A stretch of 64,000 nucleotides of DNA from Neobacillus soli NBRC 102451 (GTDB lineage Bacteria > Bacillota > Bacilli > Bacillales > Cytobacillaceae): assembly GCF_001591665.1 (NCBI RefSeq), contig NZ_BCVI01000057.1:1-64000 (forward strand), given 5' to 3'. A program made the translations under genes and the position numbers. The notes beneath the pieces are model-generated. The model saw only the letters and a program-made list of their open reading frames with translations. It did not search any database and was not told the origin of the DNA. Below are positions 1 to 6,823 of the stretch, one piece after another (the stretch's first letter is position 1; the number at the start of each line of letters is the position of its first letter).

Positions 1-144
1 TTCTTTAAAAAAGGTGCAAGTGCGGACTACAATCAATCTATCGCAGCTATTTATAAAGAAACTGGAGTCAGTTTTGATTTTTCAGAGCCGGCCGTTAAGC
101 GAATGGGTGAATTCCTAGAAAAAGTCATTCAAGACTTTCATTAA
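1..144 (+). CDS. 3' end of a probable M3-family oligoendopeptidase (partial)
   Basis: The first 47 codons are open in frame 1 and end in TAA at 142-144; the start lies outside the window. The visible tail contains the string GVSFDFSEPAVKRMGEF, which resembles the C-terminal helix of M3-family zinc oligoendopeptidases, where a 'G-x-x-F-D-F-S-x-E' segment precedes the last helix. The catalytic HExxH motif is upstream of the window and cannot be checked. A strong hairpin terminator follows about 60 bases downstream, so this is the last gene of its transcript. The family assignment rests on a short C-terminal stretch and is tentative. Confidence 0.5.
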   Translation, partial: FFKKGASADYNQSIAAIYKETGVSFDFSEPAVKRMGEFLEKVIQDFH

Positions 145-201
145 CGAAGTCGGAGCACGGGGACGGTTCTTAGTAGAGGACAATCGGAAGTTTTCCACGC
201 A

Positions 202-239
202 AAAAGGTACAACTAGTGAGATTTCTAGTTGTACCTTTT
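202..239 (+). terminator. Rho-independent terminator after the partial peptidase gene
   Basis: A perfect 15-bp stem (202-216 with 225-239) encloses an 8-base loop; the right arm ends in TTTT. It sits about 60 bases after the TAA of the partial gene. Confidence 0.8.
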
Positions 240-402
240 GCTTTACAGTCAAAAGATCTGTCCACAATATTTTCGATTGCCCGAGAAGAATGAAGTCGCG
301 GCATCAGCCTAGATTGAAGTACCTGTCACGACCCGAAGTTTGCTAGATTTTGTCGAAAAAAATTCTTTTGCAGAAAAAGAGCCCGTTTCTATTTTAAAAT
401 CA

Positions 403-436
403 GAGTGTATATGACAACACATGAGATGCTGATGAG
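403..436. repeat. 34-bp repeat, copy 1 (matches 4463-4496)
   Basis: Aligned by eye with 4463-4496, 30 of 34 bases agree and all four differences are A/G transitions. The second copy abuts the rlmCD 3' fragment, so both may be relics of the same lost gene. Confidence 0.6.
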
Positions 437-441
437 ACCAT

Positions 442-474
442 AAAAAAAGTCCCCCAAACGCTTAGTCTGAGGGA
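442..474 (-). terminator. Terminator of the M4 protease gene
   Basis: On the minus strand a hairpin (arms near 450-458 and 465-474, two mismatches) is followed by a run of T (complement of 442-448). It lies about 75 bases past the stop codon at 549. Confidence 0.65.
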
Positions 475-548
475 ACGTAAAACGCACTTCATATTCATCT
501 AAAATCCGCTAAAAACATTTATTCCGACTGGCAGTTTCAATTAGATGC

Positions 549-2228
549 TTAGTAAATTCCCACCGCATCAAATCCGGAATTAGTTGCAGCCACTTCCGAG
601 CTGCCTGCACCATAAAGATCGATTGCAGACTGAACAGCCGCCTTACGCGTGTCGCTGAAATTGGAATTTGGCGTTAAATAAACAGATAACGCACGGTAGA
701 AAACCTTCCCTAATTTTTCCCTGCCGATATCTTGTGCAATCAAGTATGCGGCATGGTTTGTAATCGAAGAGTTAACATGGACACCGCCGCCATCAACTGA
801 AGTTGGCATATGATAAAATTCATCCATATGCTTCGGATAGACGCCGCCATTTGTGCTATATGCCCTTCTTTGCTCGTTTTGTACAGTAACACTGTGTGGA
901 TCTCTTAAACTGCGCAATACTGTATTACCCTTAGCTTTTTCAGCTGGTGCCATAATATCCTCGCCCATTTCCCAATCATCATCGTCAACGAGTGCACCAA
1001 AGATATCAGCGAATGATTCGTTTAGTGCTCCAGATTGATTTTGGTATACTAAATTTGCTGTATTAGTGATGACGCCATGAGTCATTTCGTGGGCAGCAAC
1101 GTCAAGGCCAGCTGATAAAGAAATCATGAACTCACCGTCACCATCACCATAGGTCATCCAACGCCCATTCCAGGAGGCATTGTTATAATTGGTTCCATAA
1201 TGGACCCTAGAGATGATGGCCATCCCTTTACCGTCAAGGGAATTGCGGCCATGCTCATCAAGGTAATAATGATATACCTTTTCCGAATTATAGTGTGCAT
1301 CGACAAGAGCCCGATCATAGTCTCCGATAAATGCAGCAGAATTCCCAACATAGAGAGTATCATTTGCGGAACTATTATCATTTTTAGCATCATACGTAAG
1401 TATTGCATCAAGACCATTATGTGAGTAATCAGCTAACGCAAACTTAGTTCCAGATTTAGGCTCCTTCACTGGAGTAATATGTAATTCCCTGTGAGCGCCA
1501 TGCACCCCTTTTCCAGCACCTTTTTGTGTTTTCATTTCATCCGCATGCATTAAGCCATTATACTTATCGACGACTTCTCCCGTTTTTGCATCCACAAACA
1601 CAAACCAGTTTCCAGGTTCATCCCCCATAAAGTTAACATTCACTTTATAAGCAGTATGATTTTCTCCTTCAAAAGGATAGACAACAAGCTCAGAAGTTGG
1701 CTCATATGTCAGCTCTTCAGGAGCATTGACAGATGATAATGCCGCCTTTAGTGCAGCATCACTGCTTAATGTGGCAGTCGTGTCCACTGCATCATCGGCA
1801 ATCGTCTGATTGACTCTTCCGTTGACGGATACTACTTCATTTTCCTTATTAAAATGTACAATAACTTCAGAGCCTTCTACGTTAACCCCATTGATTGACT
1901 GATTAAAGCGGACATGAGTCATACCGAGGTCATCTGTTTGTGTATCTATTACTTTTAGATTTTTACCCGGATTTTTAATTCCAGTTTTACCTTCGTTTTT
2001 CTGCAAATAATTCAATGCATTGGAAGGATTGCTAGAAGAGAATTTCTCTGCCAATCGCTCTTTAACAAATAAAGGAACGCTTGCCTTCTCATTCCATTTC
2101 TTAGATACTTGTACACTATTAGCCACCATCGAATCAACCGGCTTCGCAAATACATTACTAGCTGGGATAGAACCTACCAACATCGCCGACGACAGAACTG
2201 CAGGAATAATAAACTTTTTCTTCAACAT
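549..2228 (-). CDS. npr: Secreted neutral metalloprotease, thermolysin/bacillolysin family (M4)
   Basis: This is an extracellular zinc endopeptidase. The chosen start (2228) gives a 559-residue preproprotein beginning MLKKKFIIPAV; the upstream AGGGGGT is well spaced for it, and the longer ORF from 2261 has no comparable site. A signal peptide of about 28 residues is followed by an FTP/PepSY-type propeptide that acts as intramolecular chaperone. The zinc and catalytic motif HEMTH lies near residue 379, the third zinc ligand in NESFAD near 403, and the transition-state histidine in HVNSSITNH. Length fits Bacillus bacillolysins (about 520-570). It is monocistronic, with its own terminator. The exact protease cleavage specificity cannot be told from sequence. 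Confidence 0.93.
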   Translation of the reverse strand: MLKKKFIIPAVLSSAMLVGSIPASNVFAKPVDSMVANSVQVSKKWNEKASVPLFVKERLAEKFSSSNPSNALNYLQKNEGKTGIKNPGKNLKVIDTQTDDLGMTHVRFNQSINGVNVEGSEVIVHFNKENEVVSVNGRVNQTIADDAVDTTATLSSDAALKAALSSVNAPEELTYEPTSELVVYPFEGENHTAYKVNVNFMGDEPGNWFVFVDAKTGEVVDKYNGLMHADEMKTQKGAGKGVHGAHRELHITPVKEPKSGTKFALADYSHNGLDAILTYDAKNDNSSANDTLYVGNSAAFIGDYDRALVDAHYNSEKVYHYYLDEHGRNSLDGKGMAIISRVHYGTNYNNASWNGRWMTYGDGDGEFMISLSAGLDVAAHEMTHGVITNTANLVYQNQSGALNESFADIFGALVDDDDWEMGEDIMAPAEKAKGNTVLRSLRDPHSVTVQNEQRRAYSTNGGVYPKHMDEFYHMPTSVDGGGVHVNSSITNHAAYLIAQDIGREKLGKVFYRALSVYLTPNSNFSDTRKAAVQSAIDLYGAGSSEVAATNSGFDAVGIY

Positions 2229-2473
2229 ATGATACCCCCTATTATTATCAGTCAGTTTCATTATAGATTAATAAATATTGATTTACATGAATAGTTGGAA
2301 TTATTTAAATTTTATGGAAAATAGTTATAAAAGCCCATATCCCTATATTATGGTAGATACAATTCACCACTTGACATGTCGATGAAATTAATAATACTTC
2401 TAAATTTATTGGATTTTCTATACTTTTGTTGTAGTTAATTTAAACTAATTATAAAAAGTAGGATCCTAGCTAG

Positions 2474-2995
2474 TTAATTTGGAATATGCATAATAATAGG
2501 TAGAGTGATAGTCGGTTTGACACGGAAGCTCTGCGGGCATGATGCACGGCATGCGCCAGGTTTTAGGAGAGTTAGCGAAATTGGGGTCAGTCCCAAGAAA
2601 AAAAGTGCCAGGCACCTTCCAATTACATATGTAAGGACCACCCCTTCTTTCTCATCCTCTTTCAATTGATCAAGTGCTTTAAATAAATCCTTTTGTTGTT
2701 CACTTTCCTCTGAAGCTTGTAAACTTCCATCATTAGAAAGCTCCCTACAGATATGTATGAATATGGATGTAACCCAAGTTTCGAATGGTGTTTCACTCTT
2801 AAATCGAGGCATTTCCTTGTGGACTTTTATAATGGACCGGTAAAAAAGCTCTTCCAATTGCTGCTGATTACTAAGATAGGACCAACCAAGTACATAGAAC
2901 GATTGGTTATGCTGATTGAACCAATCGACGATGGATTCCACGCCTTTCTCTCTTATTGTAGTGATTGACATGGGATCTATTTTGGCTGGGATCAT
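2474..2995 (-). pseudogene. Truncated sigma-factor-like gene interrupted by a dispersed repeat
   Basis: The first 120 residues (roughly 2630-2995) look like a small sigma-70/ECF-type protein: an acidic and hydrophobic region 2 (WSYLSNQQQLEELFYRSI), then FETWVTSIFIHICREL, then a linker ending DEKEGVVLTYV, the usual beginning of the helix-turn-helix region 4. Right there the sequence runs into a GTGCCAGGCAC palindrome (2605-2615) and a GGGGTCAGTCCC stretch, and the remaining 50 residues (Pro/Cys-rich) resemble nothing. The DNA-binding region 4 is therefore missing. A start at 2995 has a GGGGAAAAC site. I infer a disrupted, non-functional regulator; loss of the true 3' half by deletion is equally possible. 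Confidence 0.6.
2588..2618. repeat. Dispersed GTGCCAGGCAC palindrome at the sigma-gene breakpoint
   Basis: An 11-base palindrome (2605-2615) flanked by a GGGGTCAGTCCC motif. Related palindromes occur at 19668-19679, 25499-25511 and 54453-54465. It marks the exact point where similarity of the sigma-like gene stops. Confidence 0.6.
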
Positions 2996-3359
2996 AAATG
3001 TGTTTTCCCCATTTCACTTTGGCTATTGACTATAATTTACCAATAATTATATAGGATTAAGCGCTAAATATAAAGTTTTGTCGCTATTAAGAACAGCAAA
3101 AAAGTGTGTATGGAATATAGTTGTTATCTGAAGAAGGAATTTCCACATTTCACCTGAACTAATGATGAGGTTCCCAATATGACTAGGTCTATAAGATGAA
3201 CTAGGTTTAAACAAACAAAAGCACCTACATTTTTCTGCAGATGCTATCTGATGGATATTATTTATTTTTCCAATAAACATTTTCCAGTTATACAAATTCG
3301 TCGTGCCTTTCACCATTAACAGATCTACGAGCTAAACGTTTTTCTTATTCTCATAGTTT
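2996..3359. other. Intergenic, nothing recognised
   Basis: This AT-rich 364-base stretch has no ORF with a credible ribosome binding site and no clear hairpin or repeat. An 89-codon minus-strand reading frame here has no family-like features. Confidence 0.5.
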
Positions 3360-3782
3360 TTAATAACACGTAAACGAAATAATTCTCCTTGTATCAACAC
3401 CAAAAATCATCCAGGATATACCATTCCATCTGAAACCAGCAACAGATCTTGGACCTACGAAAATGGGATAAAACCAAAATCTCTCACCATTGCTGAGCCA
3501 TATAAAAGTATTACGAAACAGGCACAACCTAATTGCTCCTGGATCAACAGCAAATGGTGAAGCAACTGCTTGTTGAGGAATAAATGGTGGAGGAGGAGCA
3601 GTTGGAGCTTGTGGAATTTGTGATCCTGGTAGACCTGGAAAACCTGATGGTCCCGCAAACTCAGGTCCTGGTAAGCCAGGTAAACCTGATTGTCCCGGAA
3701 ACGAGGGCACTGGTAAACTTGGAAATTGCCGCTCCAATTGCTGATCATAATTTATATAGGAGTAAACTGTCTGATTATACAT
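3360..3782 (-). CDS. Collagen-like Gly/Pro-rich protein, probably spore- or surface-associated
   Basis: A 140-residue protein with three parts. Residues 1-25 are a tyrosine-rich leader. Residues about 26-75 are Pro/Gly-rich with collagen-like GxPGLPG triplets followed by a PTAPPPPF proline stretch. The C-terminal 60 residues are aromatic and Trp-rich (RWNGISWMIFG) and may form a small folded domain. No signal peptide or membrane segment is seen. The start has an AGGTGGTGA site 9 bases upstream. The next upstream gene on the same strand encodes a YjcZ-type small sporulation peptide, so I infer a sporulation or spore-coat role. The exact function is unknown. Confidence 0.65.
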   Translation of the reverse strand: MYNQTVYSYINYDQQLERQFPSLPVPSFPGQSGLPGLPGPEFAGPSGFPGLPGSQIPQAPTAPPPPFIPQQAVASPFAVDPGAIRLCLFRNTFIWLSNGERFWFYPIFVGPRSVAGFRWNGISWMIFGVDTRRIISFTCY

Positions 3783-3846
3783 TTAAAAAATCACCACCTT
3801 ATCTTAAATAAATCTCTAAAGTATTTAATAGATACAGTCACATCTT

Positions 3847-4065
3847 TTAACCACAGAAACAAACTGCACCAACAATGATTAATAAAATAAACAACACTAC
3901 TATGAGTATAAAATCACCGCACCCACGTGCAGGAAAACAATCTGCATAAACAGGAGCTGCATAGGAGTAAGTCAATGGAGATTGGGGAATAAAATTTACG
4001 CCAGAAGTCATCGGTAAGGCATTTGGAATTGGAAATGCATTTGGAATCGGGAAGGCATTATTCAT
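3847..4065 (-). CDS. YjcZ-family-like small membrane peptide (sporulation type)
   Basis: A 72-residue protein from the ATG at 4065, which has GGAAGTGG just upstream; the longer ORF from 4113 lacks such a site. The N-terminus holds tandem AFPIPN repeats, and the last 25 residues form the signature of YjcZ-type peptides: a Gly/Cys turn, then FILIVVLFILLIIVGAVCFC, one hydrophobic helix ending in cysteine. YjcZ proteins are usually 25-50 residues and associated with sporulation; this one carries an unusual extended, Pro-rich N-terminus. It is followed by the collagen-like gene on the same strand, suggesting joint expression late in sporulation. Confidence 0.7.
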   Translation of the reverse strand: MNNAFPIPNAFPIPNALPMTSGVNFIPQSPLTYSYAAPVYADCFPARGCGDFILIVVLFILLIIVGAVCFCG

Positions 4066-4101
4066 TATTTCCACTTCCTTTCTAATGTATGGAGAGCTAA
4101 T

Positions 4102-4281
4102 ATGCCAATACACTATATATTACGCTCAGAGAGGAAATTGGAGCCCGTCTATATTAAATATGGACATGACTCAGTGACGATCACTTTTAATAACGAAAAA
4201 ACCATAGAGTGGCAGACTATTGATTTCAAAAGAAGAAGGTTAAAGCCAAACGAAATCACTAGATGTTCTGTTTGGACATAA
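4102..4281 (+). CDS. Putative 59-residue protein, unknown function
   Basis: A short plus-strand ORF begins at ATG 4102 with GGAG 7 bases upstream (4091-4094) and ends at TAA 4279-4281. The protein begins MPIHYILRSERKLEP and is rich in charged residues (KRRRLKP), with beta-strand-like segments and no membrane helix. It is divergent from the YjcZ-like gene, with the two starts 37 bases apart. I do not recognise a family. Support is the ribosome binding site and the clean frame only, so it could be spurious. Confidence 0.4.
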   Translation: MPIHYILRSERKLEPVYIKYGHDSVTITFNNEKTIEWQTIDFKRRRLKPNEITRCSVWT

Positions 4282-4354
4282 CTATCATCTTCAGTAAAGA
4301 AAGAAAAGGTAGTTTCATTTCCTGTTTGGGGTTTAATAACTATCAAAAAAAATT

Positions 4355-4385
4355 AAACCCTTCATACCAACCGGTTGAAGGGTTT
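4355..4385 (-). terminator. Hairpin with T-run on the minus strand
   Basis: A 10-bp stem (4355-4364 with 4376-4385) is followed on the minus strand by eight Ts. It lies downstream of the rlmCD 3' fragment in that fragment's reading direction, as if a whole transcription unit once ended here. Confidence 0.7.
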
Positions 4386-4397
4386 ATTACTTGAGTA

Positions 4398-4463
4398 GGC
4401 AACGCCCAGAGGGTTAGTTGCCTTTCTTTAAAATGAGTTGCGATACACACTCCACATGTGTTG
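4398..4463 (-). pseudogene. 3' fragment of a second rlmCD copy, with its terminator
   Basis: Bases 4398-4461 match 12996-13059, the 3' end of the intact rlmCD gene, at 60 of 64 positions. The match covers both the last codons ([15 protein letters not shown] then stop, against [15 protein letters not shown]) and the GGCAAC...GTTGCC terminator hairpin. Upstream codons are lost: the sequence continues into the 34-bp repeat at 4463-4496. One more out-of-frame hint there is VLPHT, like the MFPxT that precedes THVEC in this family. I infer a decayed paralogue or a partial duplication. CATGTGTTG (4455-4463) also pairs with CAACACATG (4475-4483). Confidence 0.75.
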
Positions 4464-4496
4464 AGTGTATGTGGCAACACATGAGGTGCTGGTGAG
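4463..4496. repeat. 34-bp repeat, copy 2 (matches 403-436)
   Basis: See copy 1 at 403-436. This copy directly abuts the rlmCD 3' fragment. Confidence 0.6.
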
Positions 4497-4689
4497 TATT
4501 TAAATGTTTTACGAATATGATCTCCGAATACATCACTGCTATGTTGTCACCGTACAAAGCATCAACAAAAACCGAAGTCTTCTATTCTCCTCAATTGTAT
4601 TTGCACGGAATCCGATGAATACCTCAACATTGAACTACAGTACTAGGTGCATTTGGGGGTGCACCCAAGAAGCTAGCAGCATAGAAAGA

Positions 4690-5357
4690 TCATGGCGTAA
4701 AAAATTTCCAATTCCCTTCAGTGACAACTTCGACCTCTCCTTCAATCACTTTGATGGCGGTTTGATCATCAATTGCATAAGCCGGCCCCTGCATCCCGGC
4801 GGCCCATCTCTCTGCAGCAGCCATCGTGTTATACGGCAGCATCTCGTGATCCAGATGCGGGAACATTGCAAAATCGACCATACTCAGCGTTTCATCGCCA
4901 CCGCTCGGCGGAGTCCAGCTAACGAAGAAGTCCCCAATTCTAGGTGCCATCACCATGCTACCGGCGCTCATTCCCACATAGACTGCGTCGAGCGACGGCA
5001 AGAGGTCCGCCAATCCGGACTGCTTCATCCAGTAACCCAGGTAGAGGGCGTCGCCTCCCGCTACCAGCAGGACGTCCGTCTCCCGTACCAGCGGCACCCA
5101 GCGGTCTTCACTAATACTTGGTAGCGCCGTGAGCTCCAGTATGCCGACGGATTTCCAGCCTAGGTCTACCATAGGATTATCTTCTTTCCCGCTGATGAAC
5201 TCCCAAGCTTTGACGCCGGGGCCAACCCAGGGGTGTCCGTACATCGCGGTGGGGATGCACAGGCGTTGGAGTCGGCGATCGGCTTGTCCAGCATGTCAAC
5301 CAACGCGTCGTGTATGCTTTTGTTATTGATGCCTGCAGATGTAAACAGAAGCTTCAT
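4690..5357 (-). pseudogene. Frameshifted PepE-like (S51 / class I glutamine-amidotransferase-like) peptidase
   Basis: Two overlapping frames together encode one PepE-type protein. The N-terminal frame starts at ATG 5357 (AAGGAGTGG upstream) with MKLLFTSAGINNKSIHDAL. Near 5250-5265 the reading frame must shift, after which MYGHPWVGP... continues to the stop at 4690. The locus is 668 bases, one short of a multiple of three, which fits a single-base deletion from a 222-residue gene. Conserved features are GGDALYLGYWMKQSGL and the nucleophile elbow VGMSAGSM, with a downstream FPHLDHE histidine. GC content is visibly higher than its neighbours, suggesting horizontal transfer. A sequencing error cannot be excluded. 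Confidence 0.8.
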
Positions 5358-5713
5358 AACTCCACTCCTTGTCGTAAAGACTTATAATTTTGCATTATAA
5401 TCCGAAAAGTAAAACTATTTAAAGTCTAACATATACCCGATAGCATGCAGTAGTAGCTAAATTCAAAATGAACCTAATGGCTTACAAACTGCATTTAAAC
5501 CTAATTTTTCATATCCCTTATCTCAACGTTAATCCTTCTTCTGTATGCGGAAATCCTAAAAACGAGTATCGGTGAAGTGTTTACCTCTTATAGCAGATAG
5601 CACGTCCCAATATGGTATAGACTAGCTGGTCGTTTTCCTCTATCTAAATACACAAAACCCAAACCTTAACGTATATATCCTTATTTCTGAGAAAAAAACA
5701 GACCCACTAAACA

Positions 5714-5742
5714 AAAATCCCCCAAACAATCAGTTTGAGGGA
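5714..5742 (-). terminator. Minus-strand terminator
   Basis: Stem 5718-5727 with 5733-5742 (one mismatch), followed on the minus strand by TTTTTG. Its sequence is close to the npr terminator at 442-474. It lies 55 bases past the end of the small relic at 5798-5909. Confidence 0.7.
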
Positions 5743-5797
5743 AAATAACACACAAATTAATATTCACTTAAAAACCTTCAAGTTCTTTGATAATAAC

Positions 5798-5909
5798 CTA
5801 CTTTTTCTCTATCCTAACAACAGTCTCAACGTGGCTTGGATGGTTGAAAGGAACAGTTAGCTACGGAACGATTAACTGAGCTAAAGAGAATACTTTTTTT
5901 ATCAATCAT
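5798..5909 (-). pseudogene. Small frameshifted ORF or gene relic
   Basis: An ATG at 5909 with GGAGTGAG upstream opens MIDKKSILFSSVNRSVAN, which then runs off to a stop. A second frame continues as LTVPFNHPSHVETVVRIEKK and stops at 5798-5800, followed by a terminator. The locus is 112 bases, not a multiple of three, so one frameshift would join them into a 36-residue peptide. HVETVVRIEKK faintly recalls the C-terminus of TrmA/RlmD methyltransferases (compare [14 protein letters not shown] of RlmCD). Identity is unknown. Confidence 0.3.
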
Positions 5910-6050
5910 AAACTCACTCCTAAAAATTGTGTTTAGTGTTATTATTAACCCCTTGTTGGAAATAATGAGTTGTCGAAAAAAATGTTATGGGTCTGACCCC
6001 AAAATCTTGAAGCATGTAAAATTAGGTAAACTATGGTTAATTGATAAACA

Positions 6051-6081
6051 AAATCAGGCTGCTCACCGAAGCAGCCTGATT
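6051..6081 (-). terminator. Terminator of the 108-residue ORF
   Basis: Perfect 12-bp stem (6052-6063 with 6070-6081), 6-base loop, followed on the minus strand by TTTGTTT. The stem touches the stop codon. Confidence 0.85.
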
Positions 6082-6407
6082 CAATTTTTATTAATTTTTT
6101 TAATAATGTAACAGGTACCGTCTTTAGCAAAAAATAAATCTTTTCCCCTCATTAGATTAAAATGTACCTTCTCTTTATCGTACATCAGTTTTTCCACTTT
6201 TTCATATTGATCCAACATGCCAGCTTCTGGGTTAATAATAATAGCTTGATTGGTTGAAACAAATCCCTTAGGGTCACTTTTTCGTTCCGGCTTTAATTCG
6301 GCCATCCATTCTCCATGAAGCAAAATAGTTTGTGCAGAAACTTTTGTTTTTCGGTTTTGAATGGACCAAGTTTTACGGCAGTTACAGCGGTAAATTTTGC
6401 TCTTCAT
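6081..6407 (-). CDS. Conserved-looking protein of unknown function, 108 residues
   Basis: The ATG at 6407 is preferred because AGAGGG and AAAGGG lie just upstream; the ORF could extend to 6434. The protein starts MKSKIYRCNCRKTWSIQNRKT, whose single CxC pair and basic charge suggest a small nucleic-acid- or metal-binding module, then has a beta-rich middle (TILLHGEWMAELKPE) and a lysine-rich tail. No signal peptide or membrane segment. A strong terminator begins immediately after the stop codon. I do not recognise the family; a role cannot be inferred. Confidence 0.6.
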   Translation of the reverse strand: MKSKIYRCNCRKTWSIQNRKTKVSAQTILLHGEWMAELKPERKSDPKGFVSTNQAIIINPEAGMLDQYEKVEKLMYDKEKVHFNLMRGKDLFFAKDGTCYIIKKINKN

Positions 6408-6610
6408 CCCTTTGTACCCTCTTTCGATGATCATGAATGAAGTATCATATTAATTGTATTCATCGAAAATTTAGGTTATGAAGCCCTTTTTCCTGGATGA
6501 GCCATCCACATTATTTCTTGTATATAAAGCAAAAATTGTCGTGAATAAGTAGGTTCAATACCGCCTTTAAAGTCCGGGGCAATTCTCTAATAAGAATTAG
6601 ATTTTTTATT

Positions 6611-6647
6611 GACTGCTACAAAATGCTGTTATTAGCAGTATTTTTTA
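6611..6647 (+). terminator. Orphan plus-strand terminator-like hairpin
   Basis: ACTGCTA pairs with TAGCAGT and is followed by ATTTTTT. No plus-strand gene precedes it. Confidence 0.45.
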
Positions 6648-6659
6648 TAAATATAAGAA

Positions 6660-6706
6660 AGCCAAAAAAACGCAAGTAGTACAAAAAAACTTGCATATTT
6701 TTGGCT
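6660..6706 (-). terminator. Terminator of the UvrA-like gene
   Basis: AGCCAAAAA and ACGCAAGT pair with their complements across a loop; T-rich on the minus strand. Confidence 0.6.
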
Positions 6707-6823
6707 CTTTATTTTTAAATCCTTAATGTGTTAAAGCCCCACTTTAACGATACTTTACTTTTATTCGAATTACCCTCTGAAGATTTAGATATTGGCCAAC
6801 TATACGGTCACTCCTGAATGTCT

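Larger units (their letters stand above)
145..548. other. Intergenic stretch with repeat fragments, no gene
   Basis: This 404-base gap holds two terminators (202-239 plus strand, 442-474 minus strand) and pieces of dispersed repeats. Around 154-175 is a GGGGACGGTTCT motif. Around 311-357 is a stretch related to 19668-19706, sharing the GAAGTTTG...TTTTGTCGAA tail. At 403-436 is a 34-base segment matching 4463-4496 at 30 positions. I see no ORF with a ribosome binding site. Confidence 0.6.
5358..6050. other. Long gap with one gene relic and a terminator
   Basis: This 690-base stretch is AT-rich. It contains the doubtful short gene relic at 5798-5909, a terminator at 5714-5742 and a GGGTCTGACCCC repeat motif at 5989-6000. 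I see nothing else. Confidence 0.5.
6408..6823. other. Intergenic with two terminator-like hairpins
   Basis: Contains a plus-strand hairpin (6611-6647) not preceded by any gene I can recognise and the minus-strand terminator of the UvrA-like gene (6660-6706). The plus-strand hairpin may mark another lost gene. Confidence 0.5.

Noticed and set aside
2109..2294. Short plus-strand ORFs across the npr gene
   Set aside because: They are antisense shadows of the M4 protease coding sequence.
3047..3316. 89-codon minus-strand ORF
   Set aside because: No Shine-Dalgarno, low-complexity AT-rich composition and no recognisable features.
4504..5124. 206-codon plus-strand ORF
   Set aside because: It is antisense to the GC-rich PepE-like pseudogene, where long shadow frames are expected; it has no family features.
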